Source: Aphelenchoides besseyi
Taxonomy: Eukaryota; Nematoda; Chromadorea; Rhabditida; Aphelenchoididae
Assembly: GCA_024699855.1 (NCBI GenBank)
Contig: JAMPIQ010000003.1
Coordinates: 6,820,001-6,884,000 of the forward strand
Reading direction: 5' to 3'
DNA length: 64,000 nucleotides
The position numbers and the translations under genes are program-made. Below are positions 11,280-23,303 of this stretch, one piece after another. The number at the start of each line of letters is the position of its first letter. The stretch's first letter is position 1. The notes under the pieces were generated by a model. That model did not search any database, was not told where the DNA came from, and was given only the letters and a program-made list of their open reading frames with translations.

Positions 11280-12328
11280 ATGGTAAACTTGAAATTTTCA
11301 ATCAAGTTTTGATTTCGCTTCTTCAGGCCAACAATAATCAATTGGATGCGGGGTTAGATTTGATGCGGCGACTGCCTCCGCAGAAATGCAACAAACATCT
11401 CAGCGATACGATTACCATTGCTCCTCAGTTGTGCGATGATCTTCTTTCGATGGTCGATCAGCCGCTTCAAGTTGCTCGTGACAAGGAGACCGGTCGCGAG
11501 TATTTGAAATGCGATTACAATCGGGATATGGACAGCTATCGATCGCCGTGGTCCAACACATATGATCCGCCGATCAATGATCCCGTTTTTCCGTCAGACA
11601 CGTTGAGAAAATTGGAAGTTGAAGCGAACGCCACTTTTCAAGCCTATTGTGAAATGTAAGTCAAAAGCAGTAGACGATTGTTTTGAGTGATTGAATTTCA
11701 GGTACTTTGAAGGCGGTATTTCGAGCGTGTAAGTTCCTGGTTTAATCTTCTAAGCTTTTGACACGAACTTTGCAGGTATTTTTGGGAATTGGAGCATCCA
11801 AATTTCGCTGGTGTTATTTTGATTAAAAAACAGGCGGATGGATTGGCCGTCAAAGGTTGTTGGGATTCGATTCACGTTGTTGAGTGCAAGGTAATAGATC
11901 AGCCAAATAAAAGCAATAACCACTGCAAGCATTTAGAGTCAAACCAAAAACACCAAATACAAACTCACAAGTACGGTCATTCTGTGGCTTCTGACCGACA
12001 ATGCGGATGTTGGTGAGATGTCGGTTGGCGGATCATTGACGCGAACTCTCGAATACGACTATCCAGTCTCGGAGCAACAATCGCATTTGGTTAACATCGG
12101 TCGAATGGTTGAGGTTTGCAATCCCCGTATCGACAGTTATTTGACATAACTGGTGTTTAGGAAAACGAAAACAAAATGCGTGGATTTCTGAATGACGTCT
12201 ATTTCGGCAAAACACGTGAAATCGTGGGCAGTTTGCGAACAGTCGAAAGCGCAACCGAATTGGGACTCCGAGAGAAGTTGGCCGAAGATATTCGCGATGC
12301 GCTTCAAAACAACTCGAGAAGTGAATAG
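11280..12328 (+). CDS. CAPZB: F-actin-capping protein subunit beta
   Basis: Six exons splice to 272 residues, the same length as vertebrate CapZ beta. The first coding exon is only the ATG at 11280-11282, followed at once by an intron. The next exons are 11327-11655, 11702-11728 (27 bp), 11776-11890, 11937-12113 and 12161-12328. Conserved blocks are [84 protein letters not shown] and [16 protein letters not shown]. The protein heterodimerises with the alpha subunit and blocks actin-filament barbed ends. Confidence 0.96.
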
Positions 12329-12792
12329 AAATGTGAATCTTCTAATTAAACTTTACGCTAATTATGTGCATCGTCTTCAGAAAATTTGTTGTTTTCCCAA
12401 AATTCACAAATTTTTCATTTCGAACAATTGCCTTTGTCTGTGCGTTTCTGTGTGTGATTGTAAATTATAATTCTGTCAACATTCTGCGTAACTTATGTCA
12501 AATTCGATTGCCACCGCAAATAAACAAAGAACGCCAATTCCAGGAGCTTCACGGTTTCTTGTGTTTAGCCTTTAGCGCGTGGTTGTGCTCTCAATTGGCT
12601 TATTGCCAACTCAAAAGTGTGTTGCCTTATTCCTTCCTGTATTAGTTCTTGCTTTCGTTTATTGCAATGAATTGTTTACGATAAAACACGTACTGAAAAC
12701 ATTCGGAGATATGCGAAAAGATGTAACAAATAATTCACAGAGTTGAGCATCAGTATAACCGTAACAATAAGCGATGAGATTCGACTACGCAG
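12329..12792. other. Convergent 3' intergenic region
   Basis: It lies between the convergent capping protein and ATG16-like genes. A forward AATAAA occurs near 12520 and a reverse-strand AATAAA near 12656. No gene seen. Confidence 0.5.
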
Positions 12793-13634
12793 CTAATCAT
12801 GAAGATGCGCCATTGCATCTGCAATTTCGGCTCGCAATCGATCTTCTTGTCTTCTGAACTTTACGGTTAACAACCGAATAGAACATTGAACTTACTGATA
12901 TTCGAGATCGTTATTTTCGTTGAGACGATCGACCTGCGATTGTTTTATTGATTTCAGAGCATCGATCAGCTCTCTTTCTTCCCGGTAAAGTTTTTCCAGT
13001 TCTCTACGACAGTTATCCAATTGTTCTTTGGCATGTTCGTAAGACTGCTAAACGAAGACTTGGCAGATGGTCTTAATCAAACGAGTTACCTCACCCACCG
13101 ACAATTTATTTTGAAGTTCGATTATGGAAACACGAAGATCTTCGATTTGTGCGGTTTTTGTTTGCAGCGTATCGATGGTAAGAGCGATTTGTTGTTCCAC
13201 TTGATTGGTGCTAAATAGGAGCAATAGAAAAAACAAAACAGCTATCGAACTACCGAGTTGTAATCGAAATGATTTCCATTTCTTTCTTCGCTATTTCCGT
13301 CTCAATATCAACAAGTTTTTGATCGTTGATAAACTTGGCTTTGTAAATCTTGGTCAATTCATGTCTTAAAGCGTCGATTTCGACCGTAGTGGCACTAAAC
13401 AAAACACTGAAATCGAGCGAATAAACAGCACCAACCATTCGCTTAACGTTCGTTGTTGTGTTCGATTCAGCGGCCCTTCGTTGAGAATAAAGTTCAAAAG
13501 CTCCGATTGAACAGTCACTGTAAGTCATAAATATGACCTTGATAAATGAACTTACATGCACTGATGAGACGAACGAACTGAGAAGTCCGTCGATCCCTTT
13601 CTTTCAATCGCTCCAGAATCTGCTGTCGATACAT
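12793..13634 (-). CDS. ATG16-like autophagy protein lacking WD40 repeats
   Basis: Six exons: 13556-13634, one starting at 13517 and ending at 13436 or 13448, 13254-13394, 13090-13210, 12896-13047 and 12793-12853. The product is about 200 residues. The N-terminus (YRQQILERLKERDRR) resembles the ATG5-binding helix of ATG16. The middle is a long coiled coil. The last part (REERELIDALKSIKQ, VDRLNENNDLEYQRQEDRL) aligns by eye with the end of the ATG16 coiled coil, including the Asn-rich segment before the WD40 domain of animal ATG16L. The frame then stops (HLHD) and a polyA signal follows, so no WD40 domain is attached. ATG16 would join ATG12-ATG5 to direct LC3 lipidation. Assignment rests on pattern only. 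Confidence 0.5.
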
Positions 13635-14029
13635 CGCAAAACTCCAAGGCGAATTAACCACTCAGTAACATCGATCTGTCCAAAAAATCGTGTAATCTTA
13701 CAAACTCGAACATATCAATAATAATGACAACAATCACGTGGAAACAGGCTGATTTCGACTCAAAACTCACGCCAACAAAAAGGCGCGGAAGCTCGTTGAC
13801 ATCGTGTTTTTGACTTCAGAAATCGATGATCGACTATTGAGACTCGGCTTTGAATTATCGTTTTCATTGATTCCGATTTTGAAGTTCTTATTATTTCTGC
13901 CAACCTTCTGACTTGTAAAGAAAATTGACCTTGGTGCGTGCTGGCAAACAAAATATCGATGCCTCACAAACGAACTAACTAACGTTATCCGTCATCCAAA
14001 CACCGTCGCGCAACGCCCACTTATTTCCA
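13635..14029. other. Divergent intergenic region
   Basis: It separates the ATG16-like gene from the Scc2 N-terminal gene. A minus-strand open frame near 13767-13967 has no splice support. No confident feature. Confidence 0.4.
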
Positions 14030-16283
14030 ATGGTTAGTTTGATACTCGCTTTTCTAGTCGACCCTTAAGGTTTCTGATTCGCTTAACAAACGCGAAGTTT
14101 ACAAGAGAGAAAATCTATTGTCTGTGATTTTACGAAAAACGAGCTAAACATTTGACTTGAAACGACGTTCGTTTTATCGTTGCGTCTGCATTTAGGATAA
14201 TGAATTCAATCGGCTGGCGTCGGCATTCGGGCAAATGCAACAGCCACATCAGAGCGCTCATGGACAAACGTTCACACCGCAACAACAAGCTCAACAGCAG
14301 CTTTTATACGGCGCCCAACAAATGCCCTTACAACATCATCTGTCAGCTCAACATTACTTGAATTCTGGAGCAGCGAACGATCCTGTTTATAGCGTTCAAC
14401 AGCCGCTTCAAGTTCGTTTTTATTTAACTAATTTTTGTAATCACTCGTTCAGCAAATGGTTGGATCTCATGGCGCGTTGCCCGCCTACTCTCAACAGCAG
14501 TTGCTTCAACAGCAACAAAATGCTGTATCTCAGGCGAATCGGCAGGCCGATTTTCTTGCGATGCAAATGGGTGGTGATCGTACAATGCAACTACACGCCC
14601 AACAACCACAAAATTCGCATCATCTTTACACGCAAAATGTTGGAGATCCGTTTCAGGTGAACTTGTACCACTGAAATCTCAATCGATTTACCTGTTTAGT
14701 CACAGTATCACTCTGCTTATTCGCAAACTAATCCTCATCAAATGTATCTTCAGCAACCACAAAATCAACAGCAATTGTATATGCAACAAAACTACCTCGA
14801 GCAACAGCAACGTCAACAAGCCGTCGCTGTTGCGTCTTTTCAGAATTCCACTCAGTCGCCTTCAATTTCCCACTCTGCTTTTCTCCAACAACCTCAACTC
14901 AGTGCCCAACATTTACAACCTCAACTCCCGAATCCACAGTCGGCCGTCCATTTGAACGCTCAAAATGCACACCAATCGCATATGCAAATTCAACCGACAA
15001 TTCAAGAACGAAACATTGCGTCTGTAGCAACGCCTCAATCCGCAGCATCGAGCTTGGAAGGACGAGCATCAAAAATCTCAATCACTTCGCCGCCCGCTCG
15101 TCATCGGAGTCCAACTCGAATCAGCGAAAGTTCGAACATGAAAGCGGCAGAACGTGCTGCAGCGGTAAGTTTCATCGATAAAACCTTGATGTATAATCTA
15201 ATGAATCTTAGTTGGTCGAAGAAAATGCTCGTATTATGCAGCAACGAGAAGAAGAAGCCGAACGAGAACGTCGCCAACAAGCCGAACGGGAGAACGAGAA
15301 GGTCAGTGCATCTTCTTAGGTTTTCGAAACCTCAGGTTTTAGATTCAATTGGAATTGAAAAGAAGTCGCCGAGAAGCAGACACATTCTCCGCTGCAATGC
15401 AAGAGCGTTTGGATTCAATACCCGAGCCATTACATTTAGGCACTTGCCATACGCTAAGCAAAGGTATTTTGTGATCGTATCAATTTTATGTCTTTGTTTT
15501 TAGTTGGAAATTTGTTACCGTTGCCAAGCGATTGCGCTTCAACTTCCGATCTTCTACCCATCTACCAACCGTATCCTGATTTGGCAAATCAGAACGTTGA
15601 TTCGAATATGGCAAACTATTTGGCAGCGGTTCTCAACTCGTGTATGTCCGAGCTCAATGACATCGAATTGAAGCACGAAGATGGCGAATTGAACGACTTA
15701 GAACTAAACGAAATGACTCCTCTGTGTCGTGCGATTCATGAAGCAGATGCAAACGCGTTGAACGTGGAACACTTGGAAAGCGATTTATTGTTGTTCGATT
15801 CACATATTGAAAAGGTACACATGATCTTTTCCTGACTATTTCATTTGTATTTTAGGCTGTGGAAGAGGAATTGAAAGGCGAATTTGTAGGAAGCATAGTT
15901 AACAACGACCATCGTAGCTTATTCCAACAACCGCAAACTTCCAATTCATTCAATGACAACTCAATGACGATGCCAACACTCGTCAAAATGGAAGAGCCAC
16001 CAAAAAATGCTGAAGACGAAAAGACAGAACAGGAATTGAGACGTCAAGTTGCCTCTGTTGGAAAACAACCAAAAGCTGCACAACCTCGGAAAAAGAAAGA
16101 TATGGTCGATAGTTTGTACGACTCGTTGACCGTTTATTTTGATCCAACCACAAGTCAACGACGACGTGGCGAGGACAACAACGAAAATAAGGTAAGACTA
16201 TATTTCTGTAACAACAAAATCGCTGAGATGTTCGTCGCTAGAAACTGCGTTTCTCATTAAACTCGAAAACAAACTGGCGCTAA
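14030..16283 (+). CDS. Scc2/NIPBL N-terminal region, Q-rich (PQN-85-like)
   Basis: Exons 14196-14411, 14453-14656, 14700-15164, 15212-15301, 15343-15463, 15504-15814 and 15856-16191 join in frame. The first exon is probably the ATG at 14030-14032. A final exon at 16242-16283 gives a stop, for about 595 residues. The N-terminal half is Gln/Asn/His-rich and prion-like. A charged helix follows (EEEAERERRQQAERE). The segment NLLPLPSDCASTSDLLP through LNDIELKHEDGELND matches by eye the N-terminal MAU2-binding part of NIPBL (LPLPSP and HIELKDN in human). A C-terminal basic segment ends the gene. The whole resembles the first third of cohesin loader Scc2. Confidence 0.65.
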
Positions 16284-16380
16284 AGCTTGCAGCTGTTCGG
16301 CAACTCGCGTCCTTTTTCCTTTTTCTGTTTTTCGTTTAAAGTAACACAGTAGGGAGTGCGGAGTCTCTGTTATTGTAATT
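16284..16380 (+). promoter_or_regulatory. U-rich intercistronic spacer with candidate trans-splice acceptors
   Basis: The 97-bp gap between the two Scc2 parts carries a pyrimidine run (cctttttcctttttctg) followed by gtttaaag and acacag, and no AATAAA. A U-rich element about 100 bp after the upstream stop is typical of nematode operon junctions. If the two parts are one gene instead, this is intron sequence. Confidence 0.45.
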
Positions 16381-19300
16381 ATGGTGAATACTTCTCGTAT
16401 ATCACCGTCGCTCGATCGATACTATCCACTAAAACTTCGTCTTAAGCGCTCCGCCGATGCATCAAATTCGCTTCATCAATCACGAAAACGACAGAAGTTG
16501 GACAATTCGGTAGCCAATCGATCGCCAACACCTGATGACGTAATCAACCAACGACAGATCGAATGGCTGGAACGACAACGTTTGCGCGAAGAGAAGTACC
16601 GAAGACGTCAAGAACATGCGGCAACTAACGAAGTTTGGAGCAACGACGGTGAGAATACGACCGTTCGATATGATTTGTCGTCGTTCGTTTCAGTGATGGC
16701 CGAGAACGACTCGGTGGTTCAGTTCTCTACAACCATGGAAAAGCTGCTCGAACAAGTGGACGATGCAATCGAAACATCAGCCGAAAATATTTTGGCTTTC
16801 GATCGATACTTGTTGTCGGCGTTGTGCACGGAAGCCCAAAAGCTGAAATGCTTTCGCAAGTTTCACACGGTTCAACAAGATCGAGTGTTGCGTTTGCTGA
16901 CACTTTTGGATCGTTGCATTCGCGAAGTTGTCAACGAAGACGGAACAATGAGTCTGCAAATGATCGAGGTTGTTTTCCTATTTATTTCGTAAGATTAATC
17001 GCAACTTCAGACCGACGATGAATCGGATGACGCATTGAAAGAGCTTGTGGAAGATCGCTTGTGTCGTGCTGCCGATGCAGCGTTCATTTCACTTCTGATT
17101 ATGACCGCACCAAAGATGCCCAAACAAGTTGGTCAACAAGAACATAATGTCGTTTATTGATTGTCTTTAGGTTTTAATGGAAGATCTCATCGAACGTTCA
17201 ATTGTACTTTGCAAAGAATACTCCCAAGCGATTCTCTATCCGGCTTTCGATCTCTCAATCAAATCAGGCGCCAATACGTCGAGCAAATCCAAGAAAGAAA
17301 AAGGCAAATTCAATATCGCAAATGTGATTTGAGCTCTCGATTTTAGTGGACGGTTCACGAAAACGTAAACTTAACGACAAGTCAACGACATCGCCGCTTG
17401 TCAAGTTTCTTTACCAACGAACCTGCGAGTTGATGGCCAATTTTGCGGAATTGGCTCGTTTTCAGAACCTCAGCGAAACAACGTTACATAATCTATGTTC
17501 TCTCGGCACTCCGATCTTCTTTATTGACGGAACAAGTGAAATGCAAATCGAAGGAATTCGTCTGTTAAGTACCGTCTTCTCGTCCGTACCAGCAGTTCGA
17601 CGTTCAATTTTGCAAGAGCTGCTCGAGTCTCTACATCGATTACCGTCCAGCAAAAACCATCGAAATTGTTTCCGTTTGAACGAAACCCTATGGATCAGCA
17701 ATTTTGCTGTTTTGATTCTCCAACTGATTCAATCAGTGGTTAAGGTAAGAACACAATCTTAGGTACAATAAAATCTCTTTCGTTTCAGGTTCCAAGTAAA
17801 CGAAAGAACGAAGCTCTAGATGAAATAGATGACGTACATCAAGACAACATTACAGTCGAAGATCGTGCGGTAGTTGAGTCTTATCAGGAGGCACAGAGTT
17901 TGTCGGTTCTATTTTTCAGTGGATTTTTGGGAAAGTAAGTGGAAAACTAAAGTCTAGATATAATTAACATACAATTTAGATGTACAGCTAAGTCTGAAGA
18001 TGACTATCGCCGTTTGTTCGAGCAATTTCTCAACGACATTTTGACTGCTCTCTATCGTCCTGCTTGGCCAGTAGCCGAACTGATGTTAACGGTTCTGGGA
18101 AACGTGTTGGTCAAGAAATTTCGCTCAAAAAGCGAAATGTCGTTGCGAATTGCATCTCTCGACTATTTGGGAACAATCTCCGCACGTCTTCGCAAAGATC
18201 GAGTACAAGCACGTCAGGACGACAAGTCTCGATTGGACATCATTGTTAAGTGCATTGTAAGCGACGAACAGGAGGAATCTATCGAAACTGTTGATATTGG
18301 AAATGTAAGTTTCATGGTTTAGAACATAGAAGTTAAATGTTGATTTGCAGCTCTCAGTTACGGACAAACTTCAAAAACTGCAACAAGCTCTCATTGACTA
18401 CGTTATTACGAAGAATGCTGATGATGTGGCGGTCGAATACACGATTTTGTTCTACGTGGCAGAATGGTATCGGGAGACCCTAACGGAAGTGGAATGTGCA
18501 AAAGAACGACATCGTCAGTTCATCGAAAACGCACAAGCGACTGATGCGGAAATTCGAAAAGACGAACGGCGCTTACAAAAGATTTTGGATCGCGGCGACA
18601 AGATGAAAGCATCGATTTTGCGATTGGTTGATAAGAAGTATCTCAAACGTCGTACTCAGTACATCGCAAAAACCGGAAATACGATTGTGGATTCGGATGC
18701 CAACTGGGTAGTAAAGTACTTGGCGTCAAAACGTGATTTCAGTCAATCTTTCGAACTCTATCTCAAACAAGTTAGTTATTCTTACAAGTCGATTTATTCA
18801 TCTTACATTTTTAGATCACGTTTGGTGTATCCAACGAGTCATCGGTGAATGTCCGTACGAAAGCGATGCGATGTTTGACGCAAATTATCGAAGCAGATAA
18901 TCGGGTTCTCTTATTCGTAAGTTTGTTTAGAACTCTTTTCGCTGAATGACTGTTTTGCAGCAAGACGTCCACAAAGCAGTTAATGGACGCATGACTGATC
19001 CGAACATTGCAGTTCGTGAAGCAACAGCCGAACTTATTGGAAAGTACGTGGTTTCTCGTCCCGACTTAATTGACACCTATTTCAACGTTCTCATTCAACG
19101 TATTATGGTCTGTTGACTATTCGACTGCTTCTAACAGCGTATTTGTTTTAGGACACCGGTGTTGCTGTCCGCAAACGGATCATTCGCATTCTTCGCGATA
19201 TCGTTGATCGACAACCCGACTACTCGAAGAATCCAGAAATTGTCGCTCGAATTGTTCGGCGTATTATCGACGAAGATGGAGTTCGGAAATTGGTTGTTGA

Positions 19301-21932
19301 AACGATGTACAATCTCTGGTTTTCGCCCGTTCATGACGTGGAGTCACTTAACACGAGAGTAAGTCGAAAGTTTGTTGGCTATTGACACGAAGAAACTTAC
19401 AGATCACTTTGATGGCCGACTCGGTGCACGAAATCATGAAGTTGAATTCATTTGAGCACTTGAAACAATTATGCAGCGCAATTTTGAAAGAATATTCAGA
19501 AAAAACGAATTTGGAAGATTCATGTCGTCAAATCGTCGATGCTCTGGTCGATCGAGTATTGCAATTGGATCAGGAGATGGCAAATGCCGAAGCAACAAAC
19601 GGAGTAGATCCAGCAACTGGAGAACTTTCAAACGATCTTGTCAACACGAAACGAATTGTTCAACAGCGTTTGGTTGCTTCGTTGACCATGTTGTCCGTTT
19701 TTTCGAACGTTAAACCGGGACTTCTGATTCGACACGCCGAAGTCTTGGTTCCGTATCTTGCCATCAAACCCACTTCTCAGACCGAGATTCAAGTTTTGAT
19801 TGCAATAATTCAAATGCTGGAACGAATCGTTCCGCTAATGGAGCATCCGTCCGATTCGTTCATTCACAGTTTGGATTCGCGAATTGACGAACTTTTGGGA
19901 TCTCAAAATCATTCGATGATCATTAGTTCCTGTGCTGCGTGCTCGGGTGCCATCTACAACGCTTTTCCAAAGTTCTGTCCAAAGCTCTTCAATCGCTTGG
20001 CCAAATTTTTGGGTAATCAAACGCCCACTTTTAAAGGTCAATGTTTTGTTTTTAGACTTTTTGCGTATGACCAAACTTCAGTCACTTGACAAGCCATTCG
20101 AACAGAAAACTTTGACGATGTTGAGAAAGTAAGTCGAAACTTGAATGTTCGAATATCATACTCGATTTTTTCAGAGTCATGTTTTCGGTTGGCGTTGTTT
20201 GTCGTTACTTCGACATTGATGCCGTTATAGAACGATACGGGAACGAGAAGTCAATTTTGGATATGCGAGAATCATTCAAAATGTTCGGAAACTTGAATCC
20301 GAATAAACCACATGCACTTCGACGAACGGTTCTTGCAGTCTTCGGCCACTTCTGTACTTCGACTAACACACAACTACGCTTGATGTCACTCAATTCGTTA
20401 GGACAAATCACAGCCGAATGTCCAGAGTTTTTGCTTGAAGAATCAATCAAGAAGATTCTCATTGATGCATTGAAAGATCGACAGGTTGCAATTTTGAACC
20501 AAGTGCTTTCGAATTTGAACACCTTTTTGATTGCATCAGAAGAACGTGCACATAAGAGTAACGAGAAGAATCGCGAATGGCGAGAAGGAGATCTTAAAGG
20601 CAAGTGATTGTTACAAACGAAGGTCATAGAATCATCAATTTTAGAAATGGAACTCGGAAATTCGGGACTTAGTTCGTCAATTATGCAGCATTACTGGGAG
20701 CATGTGATGCGCGCTTACTTCCATCCATCTGATGATGTTCGACAAGAAGCTTCGAATGTCATTTTTCAAACGCAAAGTCAGGGCTTATTAACGCCCGGTT
20801 CCGCTATTCCAACTCTGATTGCAATGTGTACGGATCGTGTTCCAGCAATTCGCAATCGAATTGAAACATTGGTTAAGGAAATTGATTCAAAATATTCGGG
20901 AATGGTCTCATCAAAATCGATCAGCGGTGTTCGTCAAGCGTTCAAACTGCAGAAGTTTATTCGACAAGATCAAACAGAACTAATTCGTGGTATTCGCTCT
21001 GTTGATGTTCGACCCAAAAATGAACTTCCGACAATGAGCAACGATGTTCAGAGCGTACTCCAGGGTCTCTACACGTGCATTCGCGGCAATCGACAACAAC
21101 GTCGAAATTTCTTGGGTCTCATGTTGAGATTGTTCTCGGATAAAACTCGAGATGTAAGTGATCGTTTCGACATTCAATAACGGCGTGTTCTTTTTAGAAA
21201 GCAACATTGGAAGAGTGGGTATTTATTGGTGACAATCTTGCTCACTTTCCGTATCAGCATTTGGATGAACCGCTTTACGTCATTTACACCGCGAATCAAA
21301 TCATCTCAATCAGCGGTCAGAACATCATGGGCGCTTTTCGACAACTCCAAACGAGTCAACACGTTGAAGGCGATGAAGAGGACGAGTTTGCTCCGAATTT
21401 TATTTATTGTAAGTTTCGTGTGCAGCAGTGTAATCATTTGACTTTTCGTTTAGCACGTATGCCCGACGACAAAACCGAAATCTACAAACTGAAGACGGAG
21501 AGTCATGCATGTTACTTACTTATGGCCCTGAAATCGTATTTAATGCGAATGTATAATTTCAAAGAGGAGTAAGTTACCTACAAAGGTTATGTGCAAGTGA
21601 TGATTGGAAATTCAGCAAAGTCCAAGAATATTCACCTTCTGAATCGGCAAAAATCTACGAAAAACCTGTAACTCGACGTAATATTGGAATCTTTAATCCG
21701 CAAATCGTGTTCGACGAATTCAACAAGAATCCCGCGGTTCACAACACAATCGAGGATCACGTCAATTTGGCACATCATTTCAGCATCGTGAGTTCTTCGT
21801 TGTCTATTTTTGTTTGATTTGCTCTTTTAGTTCTTCAATAAGTTGCTTTCGTTGGAAGAAGACGACCCATCGGACGATGCCACGAAAACCACACACGAGG
21901 ATACTGACAATGCCGATACATCGGCCGACTGA
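16381..21932 (+). CDS. Cohesin loader Scc2/NIPBL, HEAT-repeat part
   Basis: About 18 exons read in one frame for roughly 1,600 residues. Agreement with NIPBL is continuous: RAADAAFISLLIMTAPKMPK, DLIERSIVLCKEY, CSLGTPIFFIDGTSEMQ, SLDYLGTISARLRKDR, VRTKAMRCL, DTGVAVRKRIIRILRDI, RRIIDEDGVRKLVVET, VPLMEHPSDSFIHSL, GLSSSIMQHYWEHVMRAYF, CIRGNRQQRRNFL, DNLAHFPYQHLDEPL, and EYSPSESAKIYEKPV. It forms the hook-shaped ATPase activator that loads cohesin. One intron (17304-17346) appears to use a GC donor. It lacks the N-terminal MAU2-binding segment, which lies in the gene just upstream. Confidence 0.93.
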
Positions 21933-22133
21933 AACTTTCAATTCTCATTTTTGTTTTTTTGCTGTTTCTGAGAACACTGACCACGATCCTGGAAACATTA
22001 ATTCACACATGGAATAAATGTAATTAAGCCTTTAATGTTCACTGTTTTGAGAGGACACTTAAGTGAAAAAACAAGAGTTCCCATCGCCAAAGAGTTCTCA
22101 TTTATTACGCCAAATGAAAACTATAGACGACTA

Positions 22134-23117
22134 TTATTGCTTTTCTTTGTTTTCGATTCCAGTCGATGTTCCGAAAGAATCGACGTTGATGGTTCCGTCT
22201 TTGTTGATTTTCATGTAAACGTAAGTCGAGTAATAGCACACTAAGGCCGTCAACGACGTGAACGTCGGAACGTCTTTGACACCCGAATCGACGTAATAGC
22301 AAGTCGATGGGACGTTCACAAAAGAGTTGTCAAAGATCGCCGTTCGAATCGGATAGAAACTGAAACGCTTAATTGGATTTCATGAACACCAACTGCTCAC
22401 CAATGATAACCGGCCGAATTGCGATAAACAACGTAGATTCGTACATGGGGTTTCAGATGGCGAAATTCTGTGAGTTTACTCGGCAACTTGTGGAACAAAC
22501 GAAAAGCTCCACGTTCATTGCATAGTGCAGCCGCTTGTTGACGTGTGAGAGTACCGATGTAAAAGTCCGAGATTTTAACAGCTGAACGTTTAGCAATGTC
22601 AACAAGAGTCAAATTCACTTGTTGAGGAGTCTGAGAATCCTGACCATCAGTTTGTCTAAATATTGGATGCTGAATAGAACACAAAAGCTCTAAACCCCAT
22701 AGTAATGTTCTCGTAGACTCCATCGCACGATGCTTTCGAAGAAGACTTTGGAAGTTGAGTGCCTGAAACCTCAAATTGGTCGTTTTGATTATCATCTTTT
22801 GTTACCTCCATTTTCCGACGTCAACGAAGCGAATTCACGAGGACGATGAGATGGTGCAGTCAAATTGGATTCATGAGCAACAGGAATAAGCGAGCGCTCA
22901 TCCAACGGCTCCAAATTCTCGTATTCATTTGTGGGTCCCAACGTCGGTGGCAATCTGAGCGAATTGTTGGGCGTTTGAGTTGGCGATTCGCCCAAACGTG
23001 CGGATGGACGGCGAACTTCGCGGACTCCTTTTTTGCACGGAACACCGTGAATGCAGCAGATCAACGGAGTTGAAGTCACTGAAACTTGTTGGTCAAACAC
23101 AAGCACAGGAACTCACT
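22134..23117 (-). CDS. SH2-domain adaptor with two YEN motifs; non-canonical SH2
   Basis: Exons 22806-23078, 22696-22762, 22401-22655 and 22134-22359 join in frame after a leader exon ending at 23117. The start codon is split by the first intron (A|TG). The protein is about 273 residues. The first half is disordered and holds two Grb2-type tyrosine motifs, NEYENL and GVYENI. The second half is an SH2 domain (FYIGTLTRQQAAALCNERG to SLTALVCYY). The strand that normally reads FLVR reads AFRLFHK, so the phosphotyrosine-binding arginine position is Phe. It lies just downstream of the SH2-kinase on the same strand, suggesting duplication or shared signalling. Ortholog unknown. Confidence 0.75.
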
Positions 23118-23303
23118 TTTGAAGAAAACTGATGACTGAAAAGAACTCTGAACACTCGAAAATGATCACTGGAATTTGCATTTTCAGTTTTTATCTTTTA
23201 GATGAGGATCCGCTGGAGTTCTCGATTGCTCTTTACGTTCTTCAAAACAACACTGTTTTAGTGCACATTTTTATTGGGACAAAAATGAAATGGAAACGGC
23301 AGA

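Noticed and set aside
13760..13967. Minus-strand frames upstream of the ATG16-like gene.
   Set aside because: No splice donor joins them to the gene in frame, and the composition is not convincing.
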